DNA of 64,000 bases. Origin: Rhodocyclaceae bacterium. Lineage in GTDB: Bacteria > Pseudomonadota > Gammaproteobacteria > Burkholderiales > Usitatibacteraceae. The DNA lies in the NCBI GenBank assembly GCA_020247395.1, contig JADCJC010000014.1:62001-126000 (forward strand). Reading direction: 5' to 3'. Below the pieces are notes generated by a model. It saw only the letters and a list, made by a program, of their open reading frames with translations, was not told where the DNA came from and did no database searches. Both the position numbers and the translations under genes were made by a program. This document shows, piece after piece, positions 9,997 through 19,699 of this stretch (within the stretch, counting starts at the first letter, position 1; the number at the start of each line of letters is the position of its first letter).

Positions 9997-10716
9997 CTAA
10001 CGGACACTAGACGACGTCCCTGATCGAACGGATGAACTCGGTGCCACCGCGACACCGGAAATTATTGGCTGAGATACAAAGCGATTTAGCTCAGGGCTGC
10101 GATAGAACGCCAACACTTTTGGCACGTAGGCTTGTGTTTCAGCAAATGGCGGAATACGGTTCCCGTGACGGATGACGGCATTTTCACCGGCGTTGTATCC
10201 TGCCAATGCAAGTTCCAAATCGCCATTAAACATCTTGATCAGCTGGCTCAGGTAACGCGTACCGCCGAAGATGTTATCGACTGGATCAAATGGGTTTTTG
10301 ACTCCCATTCTCTCCGCCGTGGCCGGAATCAGCTGCATTAATCCGAGAGCACCCTTGGTTGATTGGGCGCGATCGTTGTAACCAGATTCAGCACGGATCA
10401 CCGCGTGTACGAGTCTCGGATCAACCCCGTGCGTCCGCGCCGCATTATCGATCACAGGGACGAGTTTTCCGATATCGATAGATTTCGGAAAATTCGGTGT
10501 CCATGCATTGGGGCGTGCCGTCCACGCTTGCGGAATTTTGTATACCAGTTTGTAACGCTTATCGAGGTGCGGAAGATTTGAAAAATGGGTGATACCGTTC
10601 TCATCCTTGAACGAATAGATGTTGGCAGCAGAAGCTAACGGCAACATCAGCCCTGCGCTGGTCAATAACAATCTACCAACGATTCTGCAGCGAGCAAGAT
10701 TTATCTTTGTCATCAT
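9997..10716 (-). CDS. Exported lytic transglycosylase with DUF4124-like N-terminus
   Basis: A signal peptide (RLLLTSAGLMLPLASA) leads into a short DUF4124-like segment (IYSFKDENGITHFSN), then an SLT lysozyme-like domain. The catalytic Glu is in RAESGYNDRAQS, followed by GALGLMQLIPATAERMGV, GGTRYL and ALAGYNAGE. Such enzymes cut the glycan strands of peptidoglycan in the periplasm, leaving 1,6-anhydro ends. It converges on proB with a 9-base gap and no visible terminator. Start is one of three adjacent codons; ATG at 10716 is used. Confidence 0.9.
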   Translation of the reverse strand: MMTKINLARCRIVGRLLLTSAGLMLPLASAANIYSFKDENGITHFSNLPHLDKRYKLVYKIPQAWTARPNAWTPNFPKSIDIGKLVPVIDNAARTHGVDPRLVHAVIRAESGYNDRAQSTKGALGLMQLIPATAERMGVKNPFDPVDNIFGGTRYLSQLIKMFNGDLELALAGYNAGENAVIRHGNRIPPFAETQAYVPKVLAFYRSPELNRFVSQPIISGVAVAPSSSVRSGTSSSVR

Positions 10717-10843
10717 CAATACGTCACTCTACACGAGTTTACATTTTGCTGATTGCCGGTAAAGTATTTTGACCCGACTACTTCAGATGAATCACGCGCC
10801 CCCCGCTTTGGATTTCTCTTTCTGGATAAGTTAAGCTTAAGCG

Positions 10844-13800
10844 ATGTTAATCTCCGAAAAAACCAACGCTGCGGCAGCAGCGTCGAGACTCTCAGAACCC
10901 GCCATTCCACGAGTTGAGGCCCCGTGGCTGGTACTCGGAGCGCTCCTGCTTTCCACTATCGTCGCCTCGGTGCAGAGCTACCGGCAGGTCGGCCAAGAGT
11001 CGCAAGACCGGTTTAGCGCGCTGGCGGCGCGCGCCAAAAGCGAGATCGCCACACAGTTTCGTCAGACAGACGACGCCCTCGCGACCGCCGGTGCCATTAT
11101 CGCCGCGTCGCCGCAAATCGATAATGCGCGCTGGAACAAGTATCTAGACGCCCACGAAAAACGTTCGTCCACGATACCCGGTTTGGCGCGCATGGAGTAT
11201 CGCGCTGCACGAGATACTGGCAACAGCACCCAATTTCCATCGCCAGCCTCAGCATTGGTTCGTGTGATACCGGAAGTCTCGATCGTCGGTGATGAGCTTG
11301 CCCGGTCGGAATTGATTGATCAAGCGATGCTGGTGGCGAAGCGATCACAACGCATGGCCGCCACGGGTATCCTGCCGCCTGTCAACGTTCAGGATGCCGC
11401 AGAATTTGTCGCCCTAGTGAAACCACTGTTTCCCGCTTTCACGGACACCGACCAGCCAATTGGCTATCTGGTCGCATTTGTGCGCCCCGCCGACTTGCTG
11501 GCGTTAGTTGCTCGTAGTAACGATCAGCGACTCACACTTGAACTGACTGAAGCCACGGCGAAATCAGGCAACGCAGCGGCACCGGCCTTAAGAAGTGACC
11601 TTCGTGCTTCCAACCGCGGCGCTAACTTCGTCGCGCCACTCGAACTCGTCGTCGGTCAGCGTAGCTGGAACCTGCGCGTCGAGAGCTCGTCGGCGCTCGA
11701 CGCGGAGCTCACTAATCGAGCACCGCAGACAATACTGTTAATCGGAGTCATCGGCACGGGCCTGCTAGCTGGTTTGGTATGGTTGCTAACTAGGCTGCGA
11801 GAACAAGCAGTTGCACTGGCTGAAAGCATGACACTGAAGTTACGCGATCAAGTCAAGTTTACCGATGACCTCATCGAACTCAACCCAAACCCGATCTATC
11901 GAAAGGACGCCAGAGGGCGGTTCGTGGTGGTAAACCGTGCGTGGGAGCAGCTAAACCAGCGGCGACGTGAAGACGTGATTGGCAAAACCAACGCCGAGTT
12001 AGCAAATCTTGTGGGCACATCATCGTTGCCGGACCTAGACGACGACGTTCTCAATTCGCATTCCGGTTTTGAGGTGGGTGAGACGTTTTTAACCACATCC
12101 ACAGGCCAACAAGTGCCAACCATCCTCGCCCGACAGGTGGTGCGCCGCGCAGACGGCAGCATCGACGGTATCATCGGCACAGTTACCGACGTTACACAAA
12201 TCAAGCTCTTGGAGCGCGAGCTGGCTCTGCAACGCGAACAGCTCGACTTGGTGATTCGCTCCTCACAGCAGGGCATTCTCGATGTCGAGTTACACGAAGG
12301 CGGAAAGGCGTATTACTCAGAGCGCTTCCAAGAGATTCTCGGGTTTGAACTCGGCGAGTTCCCGAAGAATCTCAGCTGGGATGTGTGGGTGCACCCCGAC
12401 GACATTTCGGAGTTTCGGTTAGCACTCGCGCGGCACTTTAATCGCGAGTCACCTTTTCTTGACGTCGAGTGTCGGGCGCTTCGCGCGCGAGGCGGGCATA
12501 TGTGGTTGCGCGTCCGGGGAATTGCGCTTTACGACAGCAGTGGCCGAGCAACGCGGTTCATCGGATCTATCGTGGACGTCACGGAACGTCGAGAGGCCGA
12601 AGCGCAACTCATTGAGGCCAGCATACGTGTCACCGAGGCGGCACGCGCGAAAGAGTCTTTCCTCGCAACAATGAGTCACGAGATCCGCACTCCGATGAAC
12701 GGGGTGCTCGGCATGGCCGGGCTGCTAGCCGACACCCAGCTCGATGACGAGCAGCGCGACTACATTCGGCTGATTCGGGCCTCTGGCGATACATTGCTCC
12801 GCTTGATAGACGATGTATTGGATTTTTCCAAAATCGAATCCGGACGAATGACACTAGAAACGGTGAGTGTTGAACTTGCAGGCGTTGCTGAGGAGGCCTT
12901 CGAGTTGGTCGCCGAGAAGGCCCGTGAAAAGAGGATTGCACTGGTCTACGATCTGCGTGATGATGTTCCTTTCTACATCTTGGGAGACGCAACTAGGCTG
13001 AGACAAATATTTCTCAACCTGCTATCCAACGCCATCAAGTTCACTGACGCGGGTGAGATCTCGTTGCACATGCGATGTGAATCTCTGCCCGATCAACGTA
13101 TCAAGTTGTTTGCGAGTGTAAGTGATACAGGAATTGGCATTCCCGCAGATCGCATAAACAAGCTGTTCGAGGCGTTTACCCAAGTTGATGCATCGACAAC
13201 TAGGAAGTACGGGGGCACTGGCTTGGGTCTGGCAATCGTAAAACGATTAGTCAATATGATGGGAGGTGAAGTTGCTGTCGACAGCGTGGAAGGCAAGGGT
13301 TCGACGTTTCGATTCACTATCGTCACTCAGCGCGCACGTGGCCCTATTCTTCCCCACATGCAGCGCGAGCTGCCGGAATTCTTGGGCAAGAGAATTTTGC
13401 TTATTGATGACGTCGCCTCACGGCGCAGCTCGGTCGCATATCGGTATCAGCGTTGGGGGTTCCAAGTCGTCGAAACCGATCTACCAGACGCGCCATCACG
13501 TCTGCAGAAATCGGGGGCGGACGCGATTGATATCCTTATCATGGATACTTCACTGAACGAGGACGCTTCCGCAGCCGTTGGCGAAGCCATCGCCGCTCAA
13601 AACACGTCTCGACAAAGCGAGGGCAAAACGCCAATTGTTGTCATCCTGATGTCCAGTGTTTCGCGTACCGAGCTTTCCCTGAATCGGTCTTTGCAACTGG
13701 TACCACACCAGATGTTTGTCATGAGACCGGCGGGCACCGCGCGGATGTTTGACGTTCTCACCCAGGCCGCTACCGGCGTGTTGAAGAATGATGTGGCGAC

Positions 13801-14878
13801 ACGGCCATTCTTACCTGAGCCAGTCTACGACACTGAGTTTGCCAACGCGAACAAACATAAATCCAAACAGACGGCATCAGGTTTGACGAGCGGCACGGCG
13901 CCGAGCGCACCCAGCACACCGTCCAACGAAGAGAGCCTCAGCATTTTGATCGCCGAAGATAATGAGGTGAATCAGCGGGTGATCGAAGGCATGCTGCGCC
14001 GCTTAGGCCACCGGGTCACGATTGTTGCCGACGGCGAGAGCGCCGTGAGTGCGGCTGCCAAAGCGGTGGCTACCGACGAGGTGCCGCTTGATATCATTTT
14101 GATGGATATTCATATGCCAGTCTTGGATGGCGTCGGTGCAACACGAGAACTCAAGCGCCGCTTTACCAGCCAGACTTCAAGCGAAATACAGCTGCCCCGG
14201 GTGCCTATCGTTGCGATGACGGCACATGCCCTAGCCGGTGACCGTGAGCATTATTTGAACGAAGGGTTTGACGACTATATTTCTAAGCCAATTCGGCGGG
14301 ATGATCTGTTGGCGCTGCTCAAGCGCTGTGTTCCGCATAAGTTCATCGACACCGACGATAGAGACCGGCCACTTGCTCGAGTTAACGCCGTTGCCGCCGC
14401 GCCTACTAGCCAAACAAGCAATACTGTAGAACAAGCCGCCCGATTCACCCCTGACCTTAGTCGGCTCGCAATTCTAGATTTCGAACAACTAGAGGACCTG
14501 CGCGGTTTGCCAGCCGAGGTTAATGGTAGCGCCCCAGAGCAAACGCTCATCGCCCTGTTTCAGGAAAAATCCCAAGAACGCTTGCGCAAGATGGCATCTT
14601 GCCTCGTCGATTCAAACTGGCTGCTACTCGGCGATCTTTCACACAGCCTAAGGGGGGCCTCTGCGAGCATCGGCTTTCCGAGAGTATCGGCGGCGTGCAA
14701 AGCGCTTGAACTGGCAGCACGACGACTATCGCCCAAGCCCGGCTTCCCGCCTACAGTGTCCTCCGATCCCTTGCCGACACAAGGTCAAATGGATGAACTC
14801 TACGAAGAGATAAAGCGGCATTTCTACGAAGCCGATGTGGCGCTAACCAAGTGGCTCGCAGAATTGCCAGCGGGGTGA
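10844..14878 (+). CDS. Hybrid sensor histidine kinase (CHASE-PAS-PAS-HisKA-HATPase-REC-REC-Hpt)
   Basis: A 1344-residue multi-step phosphorelay kinase. A transmembrane helix (about 27-45), a periplasmic CHASE-like domain (about 75-285) and a second helix (about 295-317) are followed by two PAS domains (about 340-455 and 470-590). The HisKA His is about residue 612 (MSHEIRTPMNG). The ATPase region (DTGIGIP, GGTGLGLAIVKRL) leads to a divergent receiver (about 855-980) and a canonical receiver (AEDNEVNQRV, phosphoacceptor in ILMDIHMPVLDG near 1087). A C-terminal Hpt domain has its His near 1266 (LSHSLRGASASIG). The layout is BarA/EvgS-like; the input is unknown and no partner regulator is adjacent. 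Confidence 0.88.
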   Translation: MLISEKTNAAAAASRLSEPAIPRVEAPWLVLGALLLSTIVASVQSYRQVGQESQDRFSALAARAKSEIATQFRQTDDALATAGAIIAASPQIDNARWNKYLDAHEKRSSTIPGLARMEYRAARDTGNSTQFPSPASALVRVIPEVSIVGDELARSELIDQAMLVAKRSQRMAATGILPPVNVQDAAEFVALVKPLFPAFTDTDQPIGYLVAFVRPADLLALVARSNDQRLTLELTEATAKSGNAAAPALRSDLRASNRGANFVAPLELVVGQRSWNLRVESSSALDAELTNRAPQTILLIGVIGTGLLAGLVWLLTRLREQAVALAESMTLKLRDQVKFTDDLIELNPNPIYRKDARGRFVVVNRAWEQLNQRRREDVIGKTNAELANLVGTSSLPDLDDDVLNSHSGFEVGETFLTTSTGQQVPTILARQVVRRADGSIDGIIGTVTDVTQIKLLERELALQREQLDLVIRSSQQGILDVELHEGGKAYYSERFQEILGFELGEFPKNLSWDVWVHPDDISEFRLALARHFNRESPFLDVECRALRARGGHMWLRVRGIALYDSSGRATRFIGSIVDVTERREAEAQLIEASIRVTEAARAKESFLATMSHEIRTPMNGVLGMAGLLADTQLDDEQRDYIRLIRASGDTLLRLIDDVLDFSKIESGRMTLETVSVELAGVAEEAFELVAEKAREKRIALVYDLRDDVPFYILGDATRLRQIFLNLLSNAIKFTDAGEISLHMRCESLPDQRIKLFASVSDTGIGIPADRINKLFEAFTQVDASTTRKYGGTGLGLAIVKRLVNMMGGEVAVDSVEGKGSTFRFTIVTQRARGPILPHMQRELPEFLGKRILLIDDVASRRSSVAYRYQRWGFQVVETDLPDAPSRLQKSGADAIDILIMDTSLNEDASAAVGEAIAAQNTSRQSEGKTPIVVILMSSVSRTELSLNRSLQLVPHQMFVMRPAGTARMFDVLTQAATGVLKNDVATRPFLPEPVYDTEFANANKHKSKQTASGLTSGTAPSAPSTPSNEESLSILIAEDNEVNQRVIEGMLRRLGHRVTIVADGESAVSAAAKAVATDEVPLDIILMDIHMPVLDGVGATRELKRRFTSQTSSEIQLPRVPIVAMTAHALAGDREHYLNEGFDDYISKPIRRDDLLALLKRCVPHKFIDTDDRDRPLARVNAVAAAPTSQTSNTVEQAARFTPDLSRLAILDFEQLEDLRGLPAEVNGSAPEQTLIALFQEKSQERLRKMASCLVDSNWLLLGDLSHSLRGASASIGFPRVSAACKALELAARRLSPKPGFPPTVSSDPLPTQGQMDELYEEIKRHFYEADVALTKWLAELPAG

Positions 14879-14914
14879 GCGCAAGCGGTACTCTCCTCAC
14901 TACCAATAGCCGCG

Positions 14915-16237
14915 TTACCTCTTTTCCGGCAATGCTGGCACGGAGGATGCACCGCCGACCCGCTGTTTAGCGTAAGCCGTCCATAGGCGCGCAACTTCAG
15001 TGCCACCTTCAATACTTTTCACCATGGCGAGCGCCTCGACAGCCTTTGCCCGTTCGCCCGCAATGGCATACGCAATGCCCAAACGAAGACGCGCGTCTTC
15101 CGGACGCCGGATCCCTGGGCGTGAAATACCCTGTTCCATCATTGGCAATCCCTTGTCGCTCTCGCCGTTATAGACGTAATTGAGACCAGAATTGAACAGA
15201 CCTGGGCCTTCCTTGGATTTAGCCGCTTCCGCAGAGCTACGCGCCATATTCTTAATGTCATCGGCGGCATCACGTTCCACAAGATCTCTAAACTGCTTGT
15301 GTTCACTCGTGCTCAGCACCCCGGCCTTGAATCCGGCTTCCATGACTTTTTGGGCATCAATCGGGAATCCCGCCTGTTTGGCGGATTGCGCCATAAACAT
15401 GTACTGGCTGGCAGTAAGGGATTGCCCCAGCGTCATCTTTAGACGAAAAATATCCGTCATGTAACGATCGTTAATCACCGGATTGCGTGCCACCCGGGCA
15501 ATGTAGTCCAGCCAGTAGTCATTGCTTGGATAAGCGATCACCAATCGCTCCAACATACTGACATATGCGGCGTCATCGTTCGCCCGTAGGGCGATTGTCC
15601 CCGCCAGCCGGAGTAGCTCTTGGGTGGGCGTTTTACCTGCTTTTTCATCGTCCGCGATGGCGGCGTTGGCTTCTTTTGTCGCGGTCGGCAAATCTTCTCC
15701 CAAGACCAATGCTTGTATCAGAAGCAAACGCGTTTGCGGCGCAGCGCCCCCGCTTTCGATAGAACGCTTTGCCCACGCCGCTGCGGATTTATAGTCTTTC
15801 AGCAAGTAAAAGGCAGAGGTAATAGCCTCGGAGAATTGTGTGCGCTCAGCGGTTGTGAGCCTGCCACTATCTACCGCGATCTGAAAAGACTTGGCCGCCG
15901 TCGTATGGTCGGAGATCGCTGCAGCCGCCGGGCCGCGCAGCCGCTCGAGAATGTAGATTTCGTACGGCGTCTTGGCTGCGATCTTGTCCGCTTCCGCCAG
16001 TTTCGCTAACGCCTCCTTGAATTGTTTGGCGTTAATCAAATCCTGAGCAGCTTTCAGCTCCTTCCCTAGCTCCGGGCGCAACGTTTCAGCTGGTTTCCCG
16101 GCCTCTGCCGATGCTTGGGCGTACGCAGGCGAGCCCAAAGGTGCGGATACAGAAAACATCGCGATGGCAAATGAGGCCACCAGCATTGGGGGCTTCAATC
16201 TGTTCACTTCATTGTGGCGGCGACTCGTTGCGTTCAT
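14915..16237 (-). CDS. Exported TPR-like repeat protein of unknown function
   Basis: A 440-residue protein with an N-terminal signal or anchor (MLVASFAIAMFSVSAPLG, ending PAYAQA). The rest is almost all helical, with repeated A-rich pairs such as LINAKQFKEALAKLAEADK that look like tetratricopeptide or Sel1-type helical hairpins. These usually mediate protein contacts; the partner is unknown. The ATG at 16237 is used, but one at codon 18 (MLVASF) is a reasonable alternative. It converges on the hybrid kinase with 36 bases between. Confidence 0.7.
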   Translation of the reverse strand: MNATSRRHNEVNRLKPPMLVASFAIAMFSVSAPLGSPAYAQASAEAGKPAETLRPELGKELKAAQDLINAKQFKEALAKLAEADKIAAKTPYEIYILERLRGPAAAAISDHTTAAKSFQIAVDSGRLTTAERTQFSEAITSAFYLLKDYKSAAAWAKRSIESGGAAPQTRLLLIQALVLGEDLPTATKEANAAIADDEKAGKTPTQELLRLAGTIALRANDDAAYVSMLERLVIAYPSNDYWLDYIARVARNPVINDRYMTDIFRLKMTLGQSLTASQYMFMAQSAKQAGFPIDAQKVMEAGFKAGVLSTSEHKQFRDLVERDAADDIKNMARSSAEAAKSKEGPGLFNSGLNYVYNGESDKGLPMMEQGISRPGIRRPEDARLRLGIAYAIAGERAKAVEALAMVKSIEGGTEVARLWTAYAKQRVGGASSVPALPEKR

Positions 16238-16412
16238 AGGTATTCAGACAGTATTTAGACAAGAGTTATTGTGGGCGAGCCGACATTATCTTCGGGTTTT
16301 GCCTGAATTTAGGCTCAATATAGTAAATGTTGCGACAGATCAGACGCGGTCTCGCGGGTTGGCGTAACATTTCGGACTACCTGCTACAGGCAGAGCTTTT
16401 ACACAGGCCGGG

Positions 16413-17360
16413 ATGGATCCAACCCAAATTGTAGATGACACTGAAGACCCGAAACATACGCTTCTAGAGCGGCATGCGGCGGCGGCGCGGAGTACGTGGA
16501 TAAGCGTCTTGGTAAACATCCTGCTCACAATGACGCAAATCGGCGTGGGCATTGCCGCAAAGTCGCAAGCGTTAGTCGCTGACGGCATTCACTCTCTCTC
16601 GGATCTCATCGCTGACTTTGTCGTGCTGCTGGCAAATCGTCACAGCCAAAAAGACGCGGACGAAGATCACCCATACGGGCATCAGCGTTTTGAGACTGCC
16701 GCGTCACTGGTGCTAGGACTGCTGCTGCTCGGTGTTGGCGCGGGAATGCTGTGGTCAGCATTCCGAAAGCTAGAAGACCCGGAAAGCGTTCAACAGGTAC
16801 ATATCATTGCCCTCTGGGTGGCGGTCGGCGCACTGATTGCGAAGGAAATACTATTTCGCTACATGCTGCGCGTCGCCAAACGCGTGAAATCTAGCATGCT
16901 GGTAGCGAATGCGTGGCACGCACGGTCAGACGCGGCCTCCTCATTGGTGGTGAGCATCGGCGTCATCGGCAATCTCTCAGGGTTTCCCATCTTGGATCCC
17001 ATCGCTGCACTGATCGTCGGTTTTATGGTGGCGAAAATGGGGTGGACATTTGGGTGGGACTCATTACACGACCTGATGGATCGCTCGATAGACGAACAAG
17101 AAGTTGCGGCCATACGTCAAACCCTTGTCGAGACTCCCGGAGTAATCAACGTGCACGATGTTCGTACGCGAAAAATGGGGGATATGATCATCGTCGATGC
17201 ACATCTCGAGGTTGACGCCACTATTACGGTGGAAGCCGGGCATGACATCGCCGTTCTCGCGCGCGACCGGGTCCTTATGCGGCACCGCGTATTAAACCTG
17301 ATGACACACATCGATCCGTGGCGGCGACCCGATCGCGACCACCAACCGCCGAGCATCTAG
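16413..17360 (+). CDS. Cation diffusion facilitator (CDF) family metal exporter
   Basis: A 315-residue inner-membrane divalent metal/proton antiporter. The two metal-site helices show HxxxD-type motifs, ADGIHSLSDL and ANAWHARSDA, a pattern linked to zinc, cadmium or iron rather than manganese. A cytoplasmic domain follows (about 210-300) with conserved RTRKMGDMIIVDAHLEV and a final MTHIDP. It resembles FieF/CzcD-type exporters; the metal cannot be decided from sequence. The 288 bases after its stop (17361-17648) hold no gene or RNA I can recognise. Confidence 0.9.
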   Translation: MDPTQIVDDTEDPKHTLLERHAAAARSTWISVLVNILLTMTQIGVGIAAKSQALVADGIHSLSDLIADFVVLLANRHSQKDADEDHPYGHQRFETAASLVLGLLLLGVGAGMLWSAFRKLEDPESVQQVHIIALWVAVGALIAKEILFRYMLRVAKRVKSSMLVANAWHARSDAASSLVVSIGVIGNLSGFPILDPIAALIVGFMVAKMGWTFGWDSLHDLMDRSIDEQEVAAIRQTLVETPGVINVHDVRTRKMGDMIIVDAHLEVDATITVEAGHDIAVLARDRVLMRHRVLNLMTHIDPWRRPDRDHQPPSI

Positions 17361-17648
17361 CCTGAACACTTCACGCGAGGAGCGATTGAAAGTCGGCGAG
17401 TGTGAGACCGGTTTTTTGCCTGACCGACCCAAGCATCGCGAACCGTGTTTACCGAATGCGTTTGGGTGAAGGACGCGTGTTTGTCACATGCGGACGGCAA
17501 ACACCGTGCCGTCCTATCCCCCGTGAGCGAGCGCGCAGCGCGCATCCACCGCAAAAGAGGAACGATCCAGGTTGGTTTACGAATCGCTCGCCGACAACGT
17601 CGTTCGACGCTGCGAACAACCCATGAAACATTCAGACTAGACGCCTCC

Positions 17649-18224
17649 CTATTGCAGGAGTTTGTCTGCTTGAAACAGGGTAGCCAGCCCCATTGCAGCA
17701 AAGATGGCTGCCGCGATACCATGTACTAGTTTCATCGGAATCTTGGCTGCAAACTTGTTACCGACAAACACCGCTGGTACATCTGCGATCAACATGCCTA
17801 GCGTGGTGCCTGCGATGACTGTTATCGGCGCAGCGAAGTGGGCTGCGAGCGCAACTGTGGCCAATTGCGTTTTATCACCCATTTCGGCAAGAAAGAACGT
17901 GACAAAGGTCGCGCCAAATATGCCTAGACGTTGTGCAACCTGAGTTTCTTCATCTTCGATCTTGTCGGGGATCAGCGTCCAGAAGGCCATTGCGAGAAAG
18001 GACAGGCCAAGCGCCCAGCGCATGATGTCCGGGCTGACCACACTAGTGATCCAAGCACCAAGCGCGCCGGCAAGCCCATGATTAATGAGCGTCGCCGTAA
18101 GGATACCTAGAATGATCGGCACCGGCTTCTTGAAACGCGCCGCGAGTATAAAGGCAAGCAATTGCGTTTTGTCGCCGATTTCCGCAAGCGCAACGACGCC
18201 GGTTGACACGAAAAGCGATTCCAT
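17649..18224 (-). CDS. TMEM165/GDT1 (UPF0016) family manganese/calcium transporter
   Basis: A 191-residue membrane protein made of two homologous three-helix halves, each with the signature E-x-G-D-K-T (ALAEIGDKTQLLAF and FLAEMGDKTQLATVAL). The family exchanges Mn2+ or Ca2+ for protons; bacterial members such as Vibrio MneA export manganese. I looked upstream for a yybP-ykoY manganese riboswitch, common before such genes, and could not find its conserved elements. It is the last core-type gene before the accessory region. Confidence 0.9.
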   Translation of the reverse strand: MESLFVSTGVVALAEIGDKTQLLAFILAARFKKPVPIILGILTATLINHGLAGALGAWITSVVSPDIMRWALGLSFLAMAFWTLIPDKIEDEETQVAQRLGIFGATFVTFFLAEMGDKTQLATVALAAHFAAPITVIAGTTLGMLIADVPAVFVGNKFAAKIPMKLVHGIAAAIFAAMGLATLFQADKLLQ

Positions 18225-18462
18225 CGAGATGCCCTAGCCGGCGAATGAAGGATGACCACGCGACTCCCACCAGCAATATGGATTCACGTAGCTACTAGTT
18301 TCGTTACGCTATCGCCGCTTGCACCGCTGGGCCGAACAGGCGCGATGCCAAGTCTACCAATACAAGCCACCCGAAAAAGGTTGAGCTACGCTCTGCACAA
18401 CGCTGAATTATAATCGAGCTGGGTAGCCACCCAAACAAGGTGGGACATTCCAATAGGGAGGG

Positions 18463-18756
18463 TACCGGACTCGATCCTCGGCCGGATGAATCCGGGCGCT
18501 ACCGCGGCAAGCGGCGACTCTCTAAACGCGGACCATCTGAGCTGCGCCGGCTGTTGTACGTCGCCGCGACGTCAGCGAAGAAGACGAAGACCTGGAAGCC
18601 GATCTACGAGCATTACAGAGCGAAAGGACTCTCAAGCACAGCGTCGCTCGTTGTGATCGCACGACGCCTAGCTCGGGCCGCATGGTCGATGTACACCTAC
18701 AACACGGCGTTCGACTCAGCACACATCAAAAATGCGTTGACATAAATCATAGAATC
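18463..18756 (+). pseudogene. C-terminal fragment of an IS110-family transposase
   Basis: From TACCGGACTCGATC the sequence matches the last third of the intact IS110 transposase at 30658-31620 and continues about 10 bases past the stop codon (CATAGAATCTT). The translated part, from GLDPRPDESGRYRG to IKNALT, differs at only a few residues. The first two thirds, with the DEDD catalytic domain, are absent, so this is a truncated copy. It has the same orientation as the intact copy 12 kb away and marks where core gene content stops. Confidence 0.88.
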
Positions 18757-18797
18757 TTGGGCCGGTTGCCGACAGATTGTATTGTCGACGCGAGAAA

Positions 18798-19085
18798 TCA
18801 GGCAACGCGGAGAACTAGTCGCTTACCGCACGCCTTAACGTACTTGCGCAGCGTCGCGACAGAAGGAGAGTGTTTCCCTGTCGACAGCGAGCGCTCAAGA
18901 CGTGCAACGGCTGGTGCCTGTGTCCCCATTCTTTCGGCAACCTGCGCCTGAGTAAGCCCAGCATCCTGGCGGGCTTTCAATAAAGCATCCAGCAGTGCAG
19001 ATTCGTCGCGTTCAATCCGCTCTACCTCTGCCCGAACACCTGGGCGACTCATCAGCTTTTTTACGATTTGATCATGTGTGCGCAT
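18798..19085 (-). CDS. XRE-family antitoxin (HigA-like)
   Basis: A 95-residue protein whose C-terminal half is a helix-turn-helix (ARQDAGLTQAQVAERMGTQ, then APAVARLERSL). It overlaps the 3' end of the upstream toxin gene by 14 bases. Toxin-first order with an HTH antitoxin is the HigBA arrangement. It should bind and neutralise the toxin and repress the operon, probably at the palindrome at 19415-19428. Confidence 0.82.
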   Translation of the reverse strand: MRTHDQIVKKLMSRPGVRAEVERIERDESALLDALLKARQDAGLTQAQVAERMGTQAPAVARLERSLSTGKHSPSVATLRKYVKACGKRLVLRVA

Positions 19086-19410
19086 TCTTAACCTCTTTCA
19101 TCCGTGTCTCCGCGATCCGCAGATCTTGGATTGGCGTTTTCGCCGACTTCTTGACAAAGCTGTGCAGCATAACAATACGTCTTCCAACCAACGTGCAGAA
19201 GAAAACCCTAGCAATGCCTTCTGCTCCTTTCAGTCTTAGCTCAAAAAGGCCCTCGCCAAAGGCGCTAGTGTGGGGCTCGCCAAGATTGGGGCCTAGAGCA
19301 ATCATTCTTCGGGTTAGCACAACATATCTCGCCGCCAGTGTGTCGGGCAATTCGAGAATCTCTTCTTGCACTGCTTCGCTGTAGTAGGTAATGGTGTAAT
19401 CCACCGGCAA
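19072..19410 (-). CDS. RelE/HigB-like toxin (phage Gp49-like family)
   Basis: A protein of about 110 residues with the pattern of Gp49-like HigB mRNA interferases: an early helix (EEILELPDTLAARYVVLTRR), then GLFELRLKG, ARVFFCTLVGRRIVMLHSFVKKS and a basic C-terminus. These toxins cleave mRNA on the ribosome. The start is either TTG at 19410 or GTG at 19404; neither has a clear ribosome binding site. Its partner antitoxin follows with a 14-base overlap. Confidence 0.82.
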   Translation of the reverse strand: MPVDYTITYYSEAVQEEILELPDTLAARYVVLTRRMIALGPNLGEPHTSAFGEGLFELRLKGAEGIARVFFCTLVGRRIVMLHSFVKKSAKTPIQDLRIAETRMKEVKNAHT

Positions 19411-19414
19411 ATAA

Positions 19415-19428
19415 TAACAAATATGTTA
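19415..19428. promoter_or_regulatory. Palindromic operator candidate of the toxin-antitoxin pair
   Basis: TAACA and TGTTA flank AATA directly upstream of the toxin start in an AT-rich stretch that would hold the -10 region. HigA-type antitoxins repress from such palindromes. Confidence 0.5.
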
Positions 19429-19510
19429 CTACATTGCAAGTGGCAGCCTTTCGCACCTTCTACGTGGCCCACGCCACCGCTTCCAAGCGGAACGCTGGGG
19501 GGATCATGCC

Positions 19511-19699
19511 TTGCACTCCACGGTCAGCACGCTCCAGCAACTCTACGGAGTGCAAATTGATCGCGAATGGCGAAGTGTGCCGACGCGGTTTGGGTCCAAC
19601 TGCCGAGTACGAGCGTATTGGGTCGCCGAACTTTCTCGAAATCACGCGATGCGACTTGTGGCTCGTCGCAGGCGCGATAAGGCGGGGGGCGAGGTATGA
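19511..19699 (+). CDS. Small hypothetical protein upstream of a frameshifted island gene
   Basis: A 62-residue frame starting at TTG whose stop overlaps the next start (ATGA at 19696). The middle (RSVPTRFGSNCRVRAYWVAELSRNHAMRLV) looks protein-like and basic. The end overlap is the main argument that it is real. The start is uncertain because no ATG lies in frame, so the N-terminus may have been lost. Confidence 0.4.
   Translation: MHSTVSTLQQLYGVQIDREWRSVPTRFGSNCRVRAYWVAELSRNHAMRLVARRRRDKAGGEV

Noticed and set aside
18225-18440. Manganese (yybP-ykoY) riboswitch upstream of the TMEM165-type gene
   Set aside because: I looked for the conserved loop sequences on the minus strand and did not find them.
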